From Candidatus Pelearchaeum maunauluense (lineage in GTDB: Archaea; Thermoproteota; Nitrososphaeria_A; Caldarchaeales; Caldarchaeaceae): a DNA stretch of 64,000 nt. Positions 42,952 through 51,138 of this stretch are shown piece by piece. Location: NCBI GenBank assembly GCA_030059675.1, contig JANVYQ010000001.1, positions 62,001 to 126,000 on the forward strand, read 5' to 3'. Positions within the stretch are counted from its first letter, which is position 1. Each line of letters starts with the position of its first letter. A program made the position numbers and the translations under genes. The notes under the pieces were generated by a model. That model saw only the letters and a list, made by a program, of their open reading frames with translations. It was not told the DNA's origin and did not search any database.

Positions 42952-43769
42952 AGCTCTTCCAGCATTTTACCTCCCACGAGCAGCTGGCCAGCGTCTATGA
43001 TGAACGCCTGGCCCGTTATTGCCCCAGCCTCCTCAGAGGCCAGGAACGCCACCAGCGCCGCGACCTCCTCAGGCTTCACAAGCCTCCCCAGCAAGGTGTG
43101 CTTACTGGCCCACCTGCTCTTCGCCTCCTCCAGGCTTAGGCCAGAGTAGCTAGGCGAGACCCTCCTGAGAAGCTCTATCAAGCTGAGGCCCATCTTCGTC
43201 TCCACGACGCCTGGGCATACTGCGTTGGCAGTTATGTTATGCGGCGCCAGCTCTGCTGCTAGTGTTTGTGTAAGCGCTATCACCCCTGCCTTCGCCGCGC
43301 TATACGCTCCCAGCCCAGGCGTTGCTCTCACGCCAGCTATTGAGGAGATGTTGATTATCCTGCCCCAGCGCCTGGCTATCATGTGCGGCGCCGCTTCGCG
43401 CGAGACGTAGAAGACGCCTGAGAGGTCTGTCTCTATCATCCTTCTCCATAGCTCGTTGTCCGTTGAGAGTAGGGGCGCCGCGATTCCCTGGCCAGCGTTG
43501 TTGATTAGTATGTCTATCCTTCCCAGCTCTTTCTCGGCTGTCTCCACTAGGTGTGCGGCCTCGTCTGGGCTGCTCACATCCGCCTTCACGGCGATCGCCT
43601 TCACGCCGTAGCTCTCTGCTTGCCGCGCTACCTCGCGCGCCTCCTCGCCATGCCGCCTGAAGCTCACCGCCACGTCAGCGCCGCGTCTAGCCAGCTCAAG
43701 CGCAACCGCGCGGCCTATGCCCCTACTACCACCCGTTATCAACGCAGCCCTGCCAACGAGAGACGCCAA
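42948..43769 (-). CDS. Short-chain dehydrogenase/reductase (FabG-like)
   Basis: 273 aa classical SDR. Cofactor motif TGGSRGIG is at residues 12-19, NNAG near 91, and the catalytic Ser and YxxxK are in IINISSIAGVRATPGLGAYSAAKAG. The substrate loop PGVVETKM precedes a longer-than-usual insert (SLIELLRRVSPSYSGLSLEEAKSRW). Likely NADP-dependent reduction of a 3-oxoacyl or sugar substrate. TTG start 43769. Convergent with the OsmC gene. Confidence 0.9.
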   Translation of the reverse strand: MASLVGRAALITGGSRGIGRAVALELARRGADVAVSFRRHGEEAREVARQAESYGVKAIAVKADVSSPDEAAHLVETAEKELGRIDILINNAGQGIAAPLLSTDNELWRRMIETDLSGVFYVSREAAPHMIARRWGRIINISSIAGVRATPGLGAYSAAKAGVIALTQTLAAELAPHNITANAVCPGVVETKMGLSLIELLRRVSPSYSGLSLEEAKSRWASKHTLLGRLVKPEEVAALVAFLASEEAGAITGQAFIIDAGQLLVGGKMLEEL

Positions 43770-43869
43770 CGGAAACCACCAGCCAACAAAAGTTGCGGTG
43801 ATTTTTATCTTATGACCAGGGGCTTACAACTTATTATTATCAGCGGTTTTCGGCATTATTGGGTTTTGG

Positions 43870-45684
43870 ATGGTTTTTGGGTATAATGGCAGGATTGCGG
43901 TTGTGAGTCTCTCCGAGAATAGTGTGGAGTATGTTGAGCCTAGTGAGGAGCTTCTACGCGGCTTCTTAGGCGGCCGCGGCCTAGGCGTTGCTATAATGTA
44001 CAGGCATGGGAGGGGCGTGGAGCCGCTGGAGGAGCGGAGCCTACTGTGTGTCATGGTAGGCCCTCTAACTGGCTCAGGGTTCCCACTGGCGAATAGGCTC
44101 ACACTCGTATTCAGGTCTCCCCTCACGGGCACGATAGCGTGGACCAACACGGGCGGCTACGCTGGCGCTGAGCTGAAGAGCGCTGGGTTTGACGGCCTCG
44201 TCATACAGGGCGCCAGCAAGAGGCCGTGCTACTTGCTCGTCTCAGAAGAGCGCGTGGAGATTCGCGATGCCGCTAGCCTGTGGGGGCTGGACGCTATGGA
44301 GACTGTGGTAAAGCTCCGCCACGCCCACGGTGATGCGCGCATCCTCTCAATAGGCCCCGCTGGCGAGAAGATGGCCCCCATAGCTACGGTTCTCAACGAC
44401 ATGGGCAGGACCAGCGGGGTTAGGCATGGTGTTGGCTGTGTTATGGGGAGTAAGAGGCTTAAGGCGATAGTGATACGCGGCAGGCCTCTCGCGCGTATGA
44501 GCATGGCTGACAGGAATGGGCATATAGCCATGCTGAGGAGGGCTCAGATGAAGATACGCTCCTCACCCCTGCTCAATCATGACAACGGCCTGCTCGCGGT
44601 TCATGGAACGCCCATAGCGGCCGAGGCGCTTGGCAAAAACGAGGCAATCCCATTCAAGAACTACCGCTTCACCGCCCTAGAGGGTTACGAGCTAGTCGGC
44701 GGCAGGAGGATGACGAGCAGCATACTCATAGGCAGGCTCACATGCTCTACATGCCCAGTAAGCTGCCGCCGCGAGACCGCCTCGTCGGGCAGATACTGCT
44801 TCAGGGTAGAAGGCCCCGACTACGCCCAAATATCATCGCTCGGAACCAACTGCGCCGTCATAGACCTGAAAGCAATCTCGTACATGAACTATCTCTGCTA
44901 CGTGCTGGGTGTTGACCCTATTGAGATGGGGAACTCTCTAGCCATGTTGGCTGAGGCTACTGAGCGCGGTGTTGTGCGCGGGGGGTTGGGGTGGGGTGAT
45001 GTGGATAGGATGGTGGAGCTTATTCGCATGGCAGCGGCGAGGAATGGGGTTGGCGGATATCTAGCCCTGGGCGCTGAGCGCGCGGCGCGCGAGCTGGGTG
45101 ATGAGGAGCTGAGCATGTCGGTCAAGGGGATAACGATACAGAACACAGACCCCCGCGTAGAGCCTGCGTGGGAGCTGCTCAACGCCACAGAGAACTTCGG
45201 CGGCGCCGCGCACATCTGGGTATTCGCAGACCTCGTCCATAGCATGCGCGACGCTGGTGTTGAGCCCTCGGTAAGCCCTGAGAGCGGCTACGCCGATATA
45301 GCGGCCGCGGTCAAGCATAGACAAGACCTAGTGGCTGTTCTGGACTCGTTGCAGGTATGCGCGTTCTCCAGCTATGCCCTAAGCGTGGAAGACTATGCGG
45401 AGGAGCTTAGGAGCATAACTGGTTATGAAATCACGGGGGAGGAGCTTCTGGGGATAGGTGAGCGCATCTTCAACCTGGAGCGGCTGTTCAACGCCGAGCA
45501 TGGGATAGGCTCATCACAAGATAGACTTCCGAGACGCTTCACCGATGAGCCAGTCCCCAGCGGCAGACACAGCGGAAGCGTATGCGAGCTTGAACTTATG
45601 CTCTGGGAATACTACGAGCTACGCGGCTGGCGCGGCGGCCAGCCGCCCAGCAACGCAGTTAAGGAGCCTCCACCACTATTCTGA
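43870..45684 (+). CDS. Aldehyde ferredoxin oxidoreductase family (tungsten) protein
   Basis: 604 aa. Domain 1: GRIAVVSLSENSVEYVEPSEELLRGFLGGRGLG and PLTGSGFPLANRLTLVFRSPLTG, the tungstopterin-binding N-domain. Cluster ligands: CSTCPVSC (CxxCxxxC) and a later Cys in LQVCAFSSYAL, as in AOR. An Asp/Cys-rich segment binds the second pterin. It oxidises aldehydes to acids with ferredoxin. Stand-alone gene; 9-bp overlap with the converging CBS gene. Confidence 0.92.
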   Translation: MVFGYNGRIAVVSLSENSVEYVEPSEELLRGFLGGRGLGVAIMYRHGRGVEPLEERSLLCVMVGPLTGSGFPLANRLTLVFRSPLTGTIAWTNTGGYAGAELKSAGFDGLVIQGASKRPCYLLVSEERVEIRDAASLWGLDAMETVVKLRHAHGDARILSIGPAGEKMAPIATVLNDMGRTSGVRHGVGCVMGSKRLKAIVIRGRPLARMSMADRNGHIAMLRRAQMKIRSSPLLNHDNGLLAVHGTPIAAEALGKNEAIPFKNYRFTALEGYELVGGRRMTSSILIGRLTCSTCPVSCRRETASSGRYCFRVEGPDYAQISSLGTNCAVIDLKAISYMNYLCYVLGVDPIEMGNSLAMLAEATERGVVRGGLGWGDVDRMVELIRMAAARNGVGGYLALGAERAARELGDEELSMSVKGITIQNTDPRVEPAWELLNATENFGGAAHIWVFADLVHSMRDAGVEPSVSPESGYADIAAAVKHRQDLVAVLDSLQVCAFSSYALSVEDYAEELRSITGYEITGEELLGIGERIFNLERLFNAEHGIGSSQDRLPRRFTDEPVPSGRHSGSVCELELMLWEYYELRGWRGGQPPSNAVKEPPPLF

Positions 45685-46122
45685 CTGTGCGAATATCCTC
45701 AACAATAGCGAGGCCGCATCAACAATATCACGCATGGAGAGCATGCCCACAGGCTTGCCAGACGCGTCTATCACGGGCAAGTGCCTAACGTTGGCCTGGC
45801 GCATACGCTCAACAGCGACGGCGTCGTCGTCGGGCCCTACGGTTATCACGTTCCTTGACATTAGGTCTGTTATTGGGGCTGATGCGCAGAGCGCCTCCTT
45901 GGCGGCGGCGAAGATTACATCACGCTCCGTGAATATCCCAGCCAGCCTACCCTCGTCATCAACAACGATAACACTCCCAACACGCTTATCCCACATGACG
46001 CGAACAGCCTCATCCACACGAACACCAGAAGAAACAACAATCGGAGGGGAACTCATCAAATGCCTAACCTTAATCTCAGGCGACTTGACATACCTCTTGA
46101 AGAGCGGCACAGCCTCCACCAA
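45676..46122 (-). CDS. Tandem CBS-domain protein
   Basis: 148 aa with two CBS repeats: MSSPPIVVSSGVRVDEAVRVMWDKRVGSVIVVDDEGRLAGIFTERDV and MSRNVITVGPDDDAVAVERMRQANVRHLPVIDASGKPVGMLSMRDIV. A ligand-sensing Bateman module without other domains. Different in sequence from the CBS protein at 11.6 kb. Its 3' end overlaps the aldehyde oxidoreductase gene by 9 bp. Confidence 0.93.
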   Translation of the reverse strand: MVEAVPLFKRYVKSPEIKVRHLMSSPPIVVSSGVRVDEAVRVMWDKRVGSVIVVDDEGRLAGIFTERDVIFAAAKEALCASAPITDLMSRNVITVGPDDDAVAVERMRQANVRHLPVIDASGKPVGMLSMRDIVDAASLLLRIFAQSE

Positions 46123-46202
46123 GGAGTTAGTCTGCGGAGCGTAGTATTAAGCTCATAGCCCTACCGCTAGGCTTTATAAAAGAAGAAAGAGAGATGGAGC
46201 GT

Positions 46203-47363
46203 TTAGCTGTATTGTTTCCTGAGCTGCTCAGCGGCCTGCGACATGGCGAGGAGCTTCTGATACGCTGTCCTGGCGGTATTCACAGGCGACTCAGCGAAGG
46301 TACCGAAGCCACAGTCTGGGTTTAGGTATATGTCCTCTGGGTCAAAGTATTTGAGCGCCTCGCCGACCCTGGCTACGATTTGCTGCGGGCTCTCAACCTC
46401 GTCGCTCCGCGGATTCACGACCCCAAGCCCAAGCTCCTTTATGCCAGAAGCATCTTTGAAGACAGCGAGCTCCCCTGCGCGCTGCGTGGCGAACTCAAGA
46501 ACGAACTGGTCAACCTTCATCTCCTGGAAGTAGGGTATGAGCGGCGCATAGTCGCCGCGTAGTAGTGATTCTTCGCGCCTGCTCCAGTTTCCCCTGCATA
46601 CATGGACGCCCAGCTTCACGCCTGAGATTCCCTGAACAACCTTATTCACCAGCTCGGTCGCGAACTCAAGCTCCTGGCTGGGGTCAACCTTGAAGAAGAT
46701 AGCTGCGCACATGAAGGTCTGGCTGCTCTCACCCCCATACACCACTTCGGTCAGCGTAGGCTCGTCAAGCTGGACAAAATCAGCGCCAGCCTCTGCCAGA
46801 GCTATAATCTCCTCACGTAGAAGACGTATATACTCGCGGGCAAGCTCCTCCCTATCCCAGTAAGCATTCCTAGAGACTGGGTCTATCCAGCTAGCGCGCG
46901 TGAGCATATACGGCCCTGGCAGCGGTATCTTGATTTTCTTCTTGGTGTGCTCTTTGAGGAACTTTAGCTCGTCAAGGGCTATTGGCCGTTTTCTCTTTAC
47001 TGGGCCTACTGCGACTGGGCTCTTGATGGCGAAGGCAGGCACGTCTAGGGCGCGGAGCATCTCCTCGTAGCGCGACTTGTCCTGCACGTAGTCCATCACC
47101 TCAGCCACCGTCATGAGCTTGATTCCCTCAAGCTTATCTGCCACGAAGCTGTAGAAGTTGTCCCGCCTCTGCTCGCCGTCGGAAATTATGTCTATCCCAG
47201 CGTCCTCCTGATACTTTATCGCTAGGAGAACAGCCTCGTCAGCCCTCTCGCTAAACTCCTCATAAGATATTTCTCCGCGGTTCTTTTTCTTCAGGTAGTC
47301 CAGGAGCCAGTTTGGTCTTGGCCAGCTTCCCACAACAGTCGTTGGAAAGAGTTGTTCAGCCAT
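46203..47363 (-). CDS. Cobalamin-independent methionine synthase, core (MetE C-terminal type)
   Basis: 386 aa, corresponding only to the catalytic barrel of bacterial MetE, as is usual in archaea. The opening TTVVGSWPRPNWLLDYLKK is typical. Zinc and homocysteine ligands are visible in LGVHVCRGNWSRR (His and Cys) and YLNPDCGFGTFAESP (Cys), with VQLDEPTLTE. Archaeal core enzymes take the methyl group from a corrinoid or methyl-tetrahydropterin donor. It follows the OsmC gene on the same strand with a 6-bp gap and a GAGAGGGG ribosome site, so they form an operon. Confidence 0.93.
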   Translation of the reverse strand: MAEQLFPTTVVGSWPRPNWLLDYLKKKNRGEISYEEFSERADEAVLLAIKYQEDAGIDIISDGEQRRDNFYSFVADKLEGIKLMTVAEVMDYVQDKSRYEEMLRALDVPAFAIKSPVAVGPVKRKRPIALDELKFLKEHTKKKIKIPLPGPYMLTRASWIDPVSRNAYWDREELAREYIRLLREEIIALAEAGADFVQLDEPTLTEVVYGGESSQTFMCAAIFFKVDPSQELEFATELVNKVVQGISGVKLGVHVCRGNWSRREESLLRGDYAPLIPYFQEMKVDQFVLEFATQRAGELAVFKDASGIKELGLGVVNPRSDEVESPQQIVARVGEALKYFDPEDIYLNPDCGFGTFAESPVNTARTAYQKLLAMSQAAEQLRKQYS

Positions 47364-47369
47364 CCCCTC

Positions 47370-47900
47370 TCACGGCCTGTGTATTGAGAGCTCTGGTATT
47401 ATGCTTACGTTTCGGGTTAGCGTGTTCCCCACAGGCGAGGTGTTGAAGGTCTCGCGCCATATCTCCTCCACCTCCTCCTGGCTGGCGCTGGTCTTCACGT
47501 AGAGCTTGACCTTAATCTCTCTGTACCCTGGATGCCCCTCCCTGCTCAGGCCTAGGAATGTGAGTATGTTGTCTATCCTGCCCTCCAACGCTATCTCCAG
47601 GTTGTCTATCTTGACGTTCTTCTTCGTGGCGTTGAGTATGAAGCCCACCATGAGGCACGAGCCTAGCGCTGCCAGTACGTATTCAACAGCGTTGGGCGCC
47701 GTATCCACGCCCGCCAGGTCTGCTGGCTCGTCCACGACGAAGCTGTGGTCGCGTATATACGCCCTGCCCCTGAAGCCGCCCAGCCAGCGCACACGCGCCT
47801 TCCAGACGTTTAGCTCCTCAGCCTTATCACGATTCGCCGAGACAAGCTCCACAATCTCGCGTAGCTTAGCCAAATCTAAGCCGTTTATCTGCTGAGACAT
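47370..47900 (-). CDS. OsmC-family protein
   Basis: 176 aa from ATG 47900, preceded by GGAGGGAGGTG. The open frame continues to 48335, but that part is antisense to the methyltransferase gene and is not coding. OsmC core: VEYVLAALGSCLMVGFILN (first Cys), GRIDNILTFLGLSREGHPG, and NTSPVGNTL in place of the second Cys motif. Paralogue of the protein at 42.4 kb. It precedes the methionine synthase gene by 6 bp. Confidence 0.92.
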   Translation of the reverse strand: MSQQINGLDLAKLREIVELVSANRDKAEELNVWKARVRWLGGFRGRAYIRDHSFVVDEPADLAGVDTAPNAVEYVLAALGSCLMVGFILNATKKNVKIDNLEIALEGRIDNILTFLGLSREGHPGYREIKVKLYVKTSASQEEVEEIWRETFNTSPVGNTLTRNVSIIPELSIHRP

Positions 47901-47940
47901 ATCCACGCACCTCCCTCCTTTCCAGCCTAACCAATATTTC

Positions 47941-47951
47941 TTAAATATAAG
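47941..47951 (+). promoter_or_regulatory. TATA box for the methyltransferase gene
   Basis: TTAAATATAAG lies 23-33 bp before ATG 47974, so the transcript is likely leaderless. The 73-bp spacer also has to serve the OsmC gene on the other strand. Confidence 0.55.
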
Positions 47952-47973
47952 CTTATTATTATACCGTAATAAG

Positions 47974-48780
47974 ATGATGACCCCAGCCTCCTTTGACGCC
48001 GTAGCAGAGCAGTATGAGCGGGTGCTAGTCCCCCGTAGGAGGTTGCAGCACCTCCTCCTGCTGGAGGCTCTGGAGCTTTCTGGCGATGAGGTGGTTATAG
48101 ACCTGGGCTGCGGCACGGGCGCGCTTACCGCCATGATTGCGCAGCGCCTAGAGCGTGGGAGCGTCGTCGGCGTGGACGCGTCGCTGCGAATGCTTGAGCA
48201 CGCGCGTATGAGAGCTGCGCAACAGGGGCTTAGCAATATGAGGCTACTAAACAGGCCGATAGAAGGGGTTGAAGAAGCCCTCCAGGGAGGCGGGTTTGAC
48301 GCGGTAGTAAGCAGCCACGTCCTACACTGGCTCAAAAGTCCGTCAACGCTATTCCAAGCAGCCTCTCACCTACTAAGACCTGGAGGGAAGCTAGGGCTTA
48401 TCGTAGCTTCGTTTGACATGTATCTGGAGCTGGTTGAGGCTATTAGGGAGGTTTCGCGCCGCTACTGCCCATACTCGCTTGTTGAGGACTTTCTGCAAAC
48501 GCTGGGTAGGCAGCACTACTCTCCCAAGATGCTAGAAACACTACTAAACCTACACGGCTTTAAGACGAGAACCACGATAGAGTATAGAGCCACGCATAAG
48601 ATAGCCAGCGTTGACGAGTATTTGGAGCTTCTACACGCGGCTACTGGCGGGCGGTATTTGCGATACTCAGGCTGGGAGGCGTATGGCAGGTTTGTCCAAG
48701 ACCTGCGCCGCGTCCTTGAGCGGCGCGAGGAGCTTAGCTTCACAGACCACGCCATAATAGCCGTGGCCGAAAAGAGCTAG
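47974..48780 (+). CDS. SAM-dependent methyltransferase (class I, UbiE/Tam-like)
   Basis: 268 aa. Motif I: VVIDLGCGTGALTAMIAQRL (about residues 43-62). Then GVDASLRMLEHARMRA (motif post I), FDAVVSSHVLHWL (motif II) and LLRPGGKLGLIVAS (motif III). The N-terminal FDAVAEQYERVLVPRR is typical of methyltransferases acting on small molecules such as quinones, trans-aconitate or malonyl-carrier (BioC). Substrate unknown. ATG 47974, or the adjacent ATG 47977. Confidence 0.9.
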   Translation: MMTPASFDAVAEQYERVLVPRRRLQHLLLLEALELSGDEVVIDLGCGTGALTAMIAQRLERGSVVGVDASLRMLEHARMRAAQQGLSNMRLLNRPIEGVEEALQGGGFDAVVSSHVLHWLKSPSTLFQAASHLLRPGGKLGLIVASFDMYLELVEAIREVSRRYCPYSLVEDFLQTLGRQHYSPKMLETLLNLHGFKTRTTIEYRATHKIASVDEYLELLHAATGGRYLRYSGWEAYGRFVQDLRRVLERREELSFTDHAIIAVAEKS

Positions 48781-48799
48781 CTCCTCACTTATGAGGAGC
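48780..48799 (+). terminator. Hairpin after the methyltransferase gene
   Basis: GCTCCTCA-CTTA-TGAGGAGC: a perfect 8-bp stem and 4-nt loop beginning at the last base of the methyltransferase stop codon. No T-tract follows. It may terminate or stabilise the upstream mRNA, or act as a signal for the exporter gene that starts 25 bp later. Confidence 0.35.
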
Positions 48800-48824
48800 C
48801 GCGCAGACTAGATTAGGGAAGAGA

Positions 48825-49436
48825 TTGACGCTGGCCGAGTATATCCTCGCAACCCTAGCTGCGTGTATAGCGATATTCATCGTTCCTGGACCTATCTTCT
48901 TCCTCTCGCTCAGCGAGGGGGCGCGCAGCCTGCGTAGGGGCTTTACGATGCTGCTGGGCGTCCTGACGGCTGAGGCTATACTCTTAGGATTCACCGTAGT
49001 GGGCTTCGTCATAATACTACAACGCTTCATGACCTTCCTGAAGATTGGCGGAGCAGCACTACTCGTAATACTAGCCCTACTCGCTTTCCGCTCAGCATTA
49101 AGAGAGCAGCCCCGCGAGAGGCTGGAAGCAAGCGGCGCGCCCTACATAAAGGGCTTCACCCTAACATTCCTAAACCCGCCCTTCATACTCTGGTTCATTA
49201 CGGTGGGCGCCTCCCTGCTTGACGCTGGCTTGAGAGCTGTTGGGGAGCTGTCCTACCTAATCTTCAGCGCGGTTCTCCTAATCTCCACCGTGATTGTGAC
49301 AGCCACGATGGTTGTCGCCGCCTATGGTGGGCGTAGCCTGCTTGGCGAGCGGGTGGCGCGCATCCTCTCGCTGATTGCTGGGATAGCCTTTACGGGAATA
49401 GCGGCGTCTCTCATAATCTCTATTCTATCCGCCTAG
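48825..49436 (+). CDS. LysE/RhtB-family amino-acid exporter
   Basis: 203 aa with six transmembrane segments. The N-terminal signature IFIVPGPIFFLSLSEGARSLRRG contains the conserved PGP in TM1 and the amphipathic GARSLRRG loop, and YIKGFTLTFLNPPFILWF holds the second conserved NP segment. Exports amino acids or related metabolites. TTG start. Possibly in one unit with the methyltransferase 44 bp upstream, unless the hairpin between them terminates transcription. Confidence 0.9.
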   Translation: MTLAEYILATLAACIAIFIVPGPIFFLSLSEGARSLRRGFTMLLGVLTAEAILLGFTVVGFVIILQRFMTFLKIGGAALLVILALLAFRSALREQPRERLEASGAPYIKGFTLTFLNPPFILWFITVGASLLDAGLRAVGELSYLIFSAVLLISTVIVTATMVVAAYGGRSLLGERVARILSLIAGIAFTGIAASLIISILSA

Positions 49437-49498
49437 AGTATTCAACTACTAAACGCTTATAAAACGCTAATGCAGGGCGATATGGCGGTGGTTTCGGA

Positions 49499-49741
49499 GT
49501 GCATATGGCGTTTGTCCTCATAAACACCGAGATAGGCGCTGAGGAGGAAGTGATAAACGAGCTGAAGAAGATTGGGAACGTGAAAGAAGCTTACGTCGTG
49601 TATGGTGTTTATGACATCGTAGCCAAGGTTGAGGCTGATAGTATGGACAAATTGAAGGAAATCGTCTCCTGGCGCGTAAGGCGCTTGGACAAAGTACGCT
49701 CCACACTAACTATGTTGGTGGTTTCTGGGTGGCCTCCTTAA
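49499..49741 (+). CDS. Lrp/AsnC-type RAM domain protein (no DNA-binding domain)
   Basis: 80 aa (GTG 49499; ATG 49505 gives 78). A stand-alone ligand-binding RAM domain: AFVLINTEIGAEEEVINELKKIGNVKEAYVVYGVYDIVAKVEADSMDKLKEIV with the GxYD turn. Such small proteins form multimers that bind amino acids, and can join Lrp regulators. It lies next to an amino-acid exporter, suggesting a link. TATA-like CTTATAAAA is at 49456-49464. Confidence 0.92.
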   Translation: MHMAFVLINTEIGAEEEVINELKKIGNVKEAYVVYGVYDIVAKVEADSMDKLKEIVSWRVRRLDKVRSTLTMLVVSGWPP

Positions 49742-49757
49742 TAGATAGGTGTGCCGC

Positions 49758-51059
49758 CTATACTCTATGGAGAAGCAACGGCCTAGTTAGGTGTCTCCTC
49801 GCTGATGGTGGAACCTCATAAAACCCTGGCTTGATTTTACGCTCCAAAGGTTGTTTTTCCGCCGCGCTTCTTGGGAGACGTTTCCCGCATCTCTTGCATC
49901 GGTAGCCCTCATCCCTGCCAGCGGACTTCATCCTCCTACCACAGCAGGGGCAGAGGGGCGGCCTCAAGACATAATGCTCAGCCAGCGCGAGAATCTCCAG
50001 CTTCTCCATATTTAGCGTAAGCCCCTCAGGCTTCATCTTCACACCACCCATAACCCTAACCCTATCACCAGGCACCAACGACCTAACGATATTCCTAAAC
50101 TCGCGCGTAGGCTCGTAGGCAGCGCAGATTATCTCACCACCAGCGTCGCGTATGCGTATGAACGTATGGCCTCCTGGTATCGTGTATGGCGGTGAGCATA
50201 CTACTCCAGAGATTACCGCGCTCATATTAGCCCTCAACTCGGCTATGCTACACTCAACAAGATGCTTGTCGGTGGCCTGGTTCGTCTTGAAGACCACAAC
50301 CCTCTCAACAGGCTCGTTAAACCTCACCATCCCAAGGCCGCGGAGAGCAGCCTCCGCTGAGACAGCCCTAACACCGGCCAGTACTGGGCATGGAGTGTGA
50401 GGAGCTATGCGGAGCTCTCCCGTCTCTGGGTCTATGTTGTCAAACGTCTCGCCGCGCGTTGCTTCATCCATAACACGGACAGACTCGCTGTCTATCCTCC
50501 TCACAGTTCCCCAGTTCTCAGGCACGCGATACGCTATCGCCTCAAACGTGTATTCGTCCATCCTGTATGATGCCGCCGCTAGAGCGCCTATCCTCCCGCG
50601 GCCACCGTTAAAACCGTGGAGCTCTGCACCGTGGGAGGATGCCAGCTCCAGCGCCTCGTCCAAGCTCACAAGCTCGCGCACGGCCTTCTCGGCAAACCTG
50701 GCCAGCTCCCCGCTGACTTCGCCCAAGATGAAAGCGACGCCTGGCTGCGTCTCCCCGTAGCCATGCTCATACAACCGCTCAACAAGAGCTAGAACCTGTT
50801 TCTTCGCATCCTCAACCCTCTCCCTGCCCAGCCCAACGTGAAGCGCTATAGCAGCGTTCCCCCGCGTCTTGTAGGGGCAGTTGGGGTTGAGCCTAACCAA
50901 GTATGGGTGGTCAAGCATCCGCGCGCCCATGTTGCGCAGAGAATCAAACAACACGGCCCCCACGTAGGTAGTGCACATCCCATCCTTGGAGTCGGTGTCG
51001 TCAATACCGATGTGCAGCGTTTCCTCCCCAGCCGCCAAAGAGCGCAAAGCCCCCAGCAC
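49758..51059 (-). CDS. tiaS: tRNA(Ile2) 2-agmatinylcytidine synthetase TiaS
   Basis: 433 aa. Modifies C34 of tRNA-Ile2 with agmatine so that it reads AUA. The opening HIGIDDTDSKDGMCTTYVGAVLFD is the TiaS signature with the ATP-binding DDTDS. It is followed by NPNCPYKTRGNAAIALHV, an OB-fold region and a C-terminal zinc ribbon (CPCCGRRMKSAG...CKRCGKR, about residues 372-393). Essential in archaea. Divergent from the E1-like gene across an 80-bp spacer. The implied AUA decoding is relevant when judging ATA codons near doubtful starts. Confidence 0.96.
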   Translation of the reverse strand: MLGALRSLAAGEETLHIGIDDTDSKDGMCTTYVGAVLFDSLRNMGARMLDHPYLVRLNPNCPYKTRGNAAIALHVGLGRERVEDAKKQVLALVERLYEHGYGETQPGVAFILGEVSGELARFAEKAVRELVSLDEALELASSHGAELHGFNGGRGRIGALAAASYRMDEYTFEAIAYRVPENWGTVRRIDSESVRVMDEATRGETFDNIDPETGELRIAPHTPCPVLAGVRAVSAEAALRGLGMVRFNEPVERVVVFKTNQATDKHLVECSIAELRANMSAVISGVVCSPPYTIPGGHTFIRIRDAGGEIICAAYEPTREFRNIVRSLVPGDRVRVMGGVKMKPEGLTLNMEKLEILALAEHYVLRPPLCPCCGRRMKSAGRDEGYRCKRCGKRLPRSAAEKQPLERKIKPGFYEVPPSARRHLTRPLLLHRV

Positions 51060-51089
51060 GAACCCGCGATGTTTCTTGCTCCTTTCTTT

Positions 51090-51117
51090 ATTTTATAACG
51101 TAGCCTATATAACGTAG
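51090..51117. promoter_or_regulatory. Back-to-back promoters with a direct repeat
   Basis: TATAACGTAG occurs twice, at 51094-51103 and 51108-51117, 14 bp apart. CCTATATAA (51104-51112) is 27-35 bp before TTG 51139 (E1-like gene), and the opposite strand reads TTATAAAAT 31-38 bp before ATG 51059 (tiaS). The overlapping promoters could be co-regulated. Confidence 0.45.
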
Positions 51118-51138
51118 GTTGTATTACAGGGGGTAGGC

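Noticed and set aside
47901..48335. Upstream extension of the minus-strand OsmC frame
   Set aside because: Antisense to the methyltransferase; no OsmC similarity; strong ribosome-binding site and ATG at 47900.
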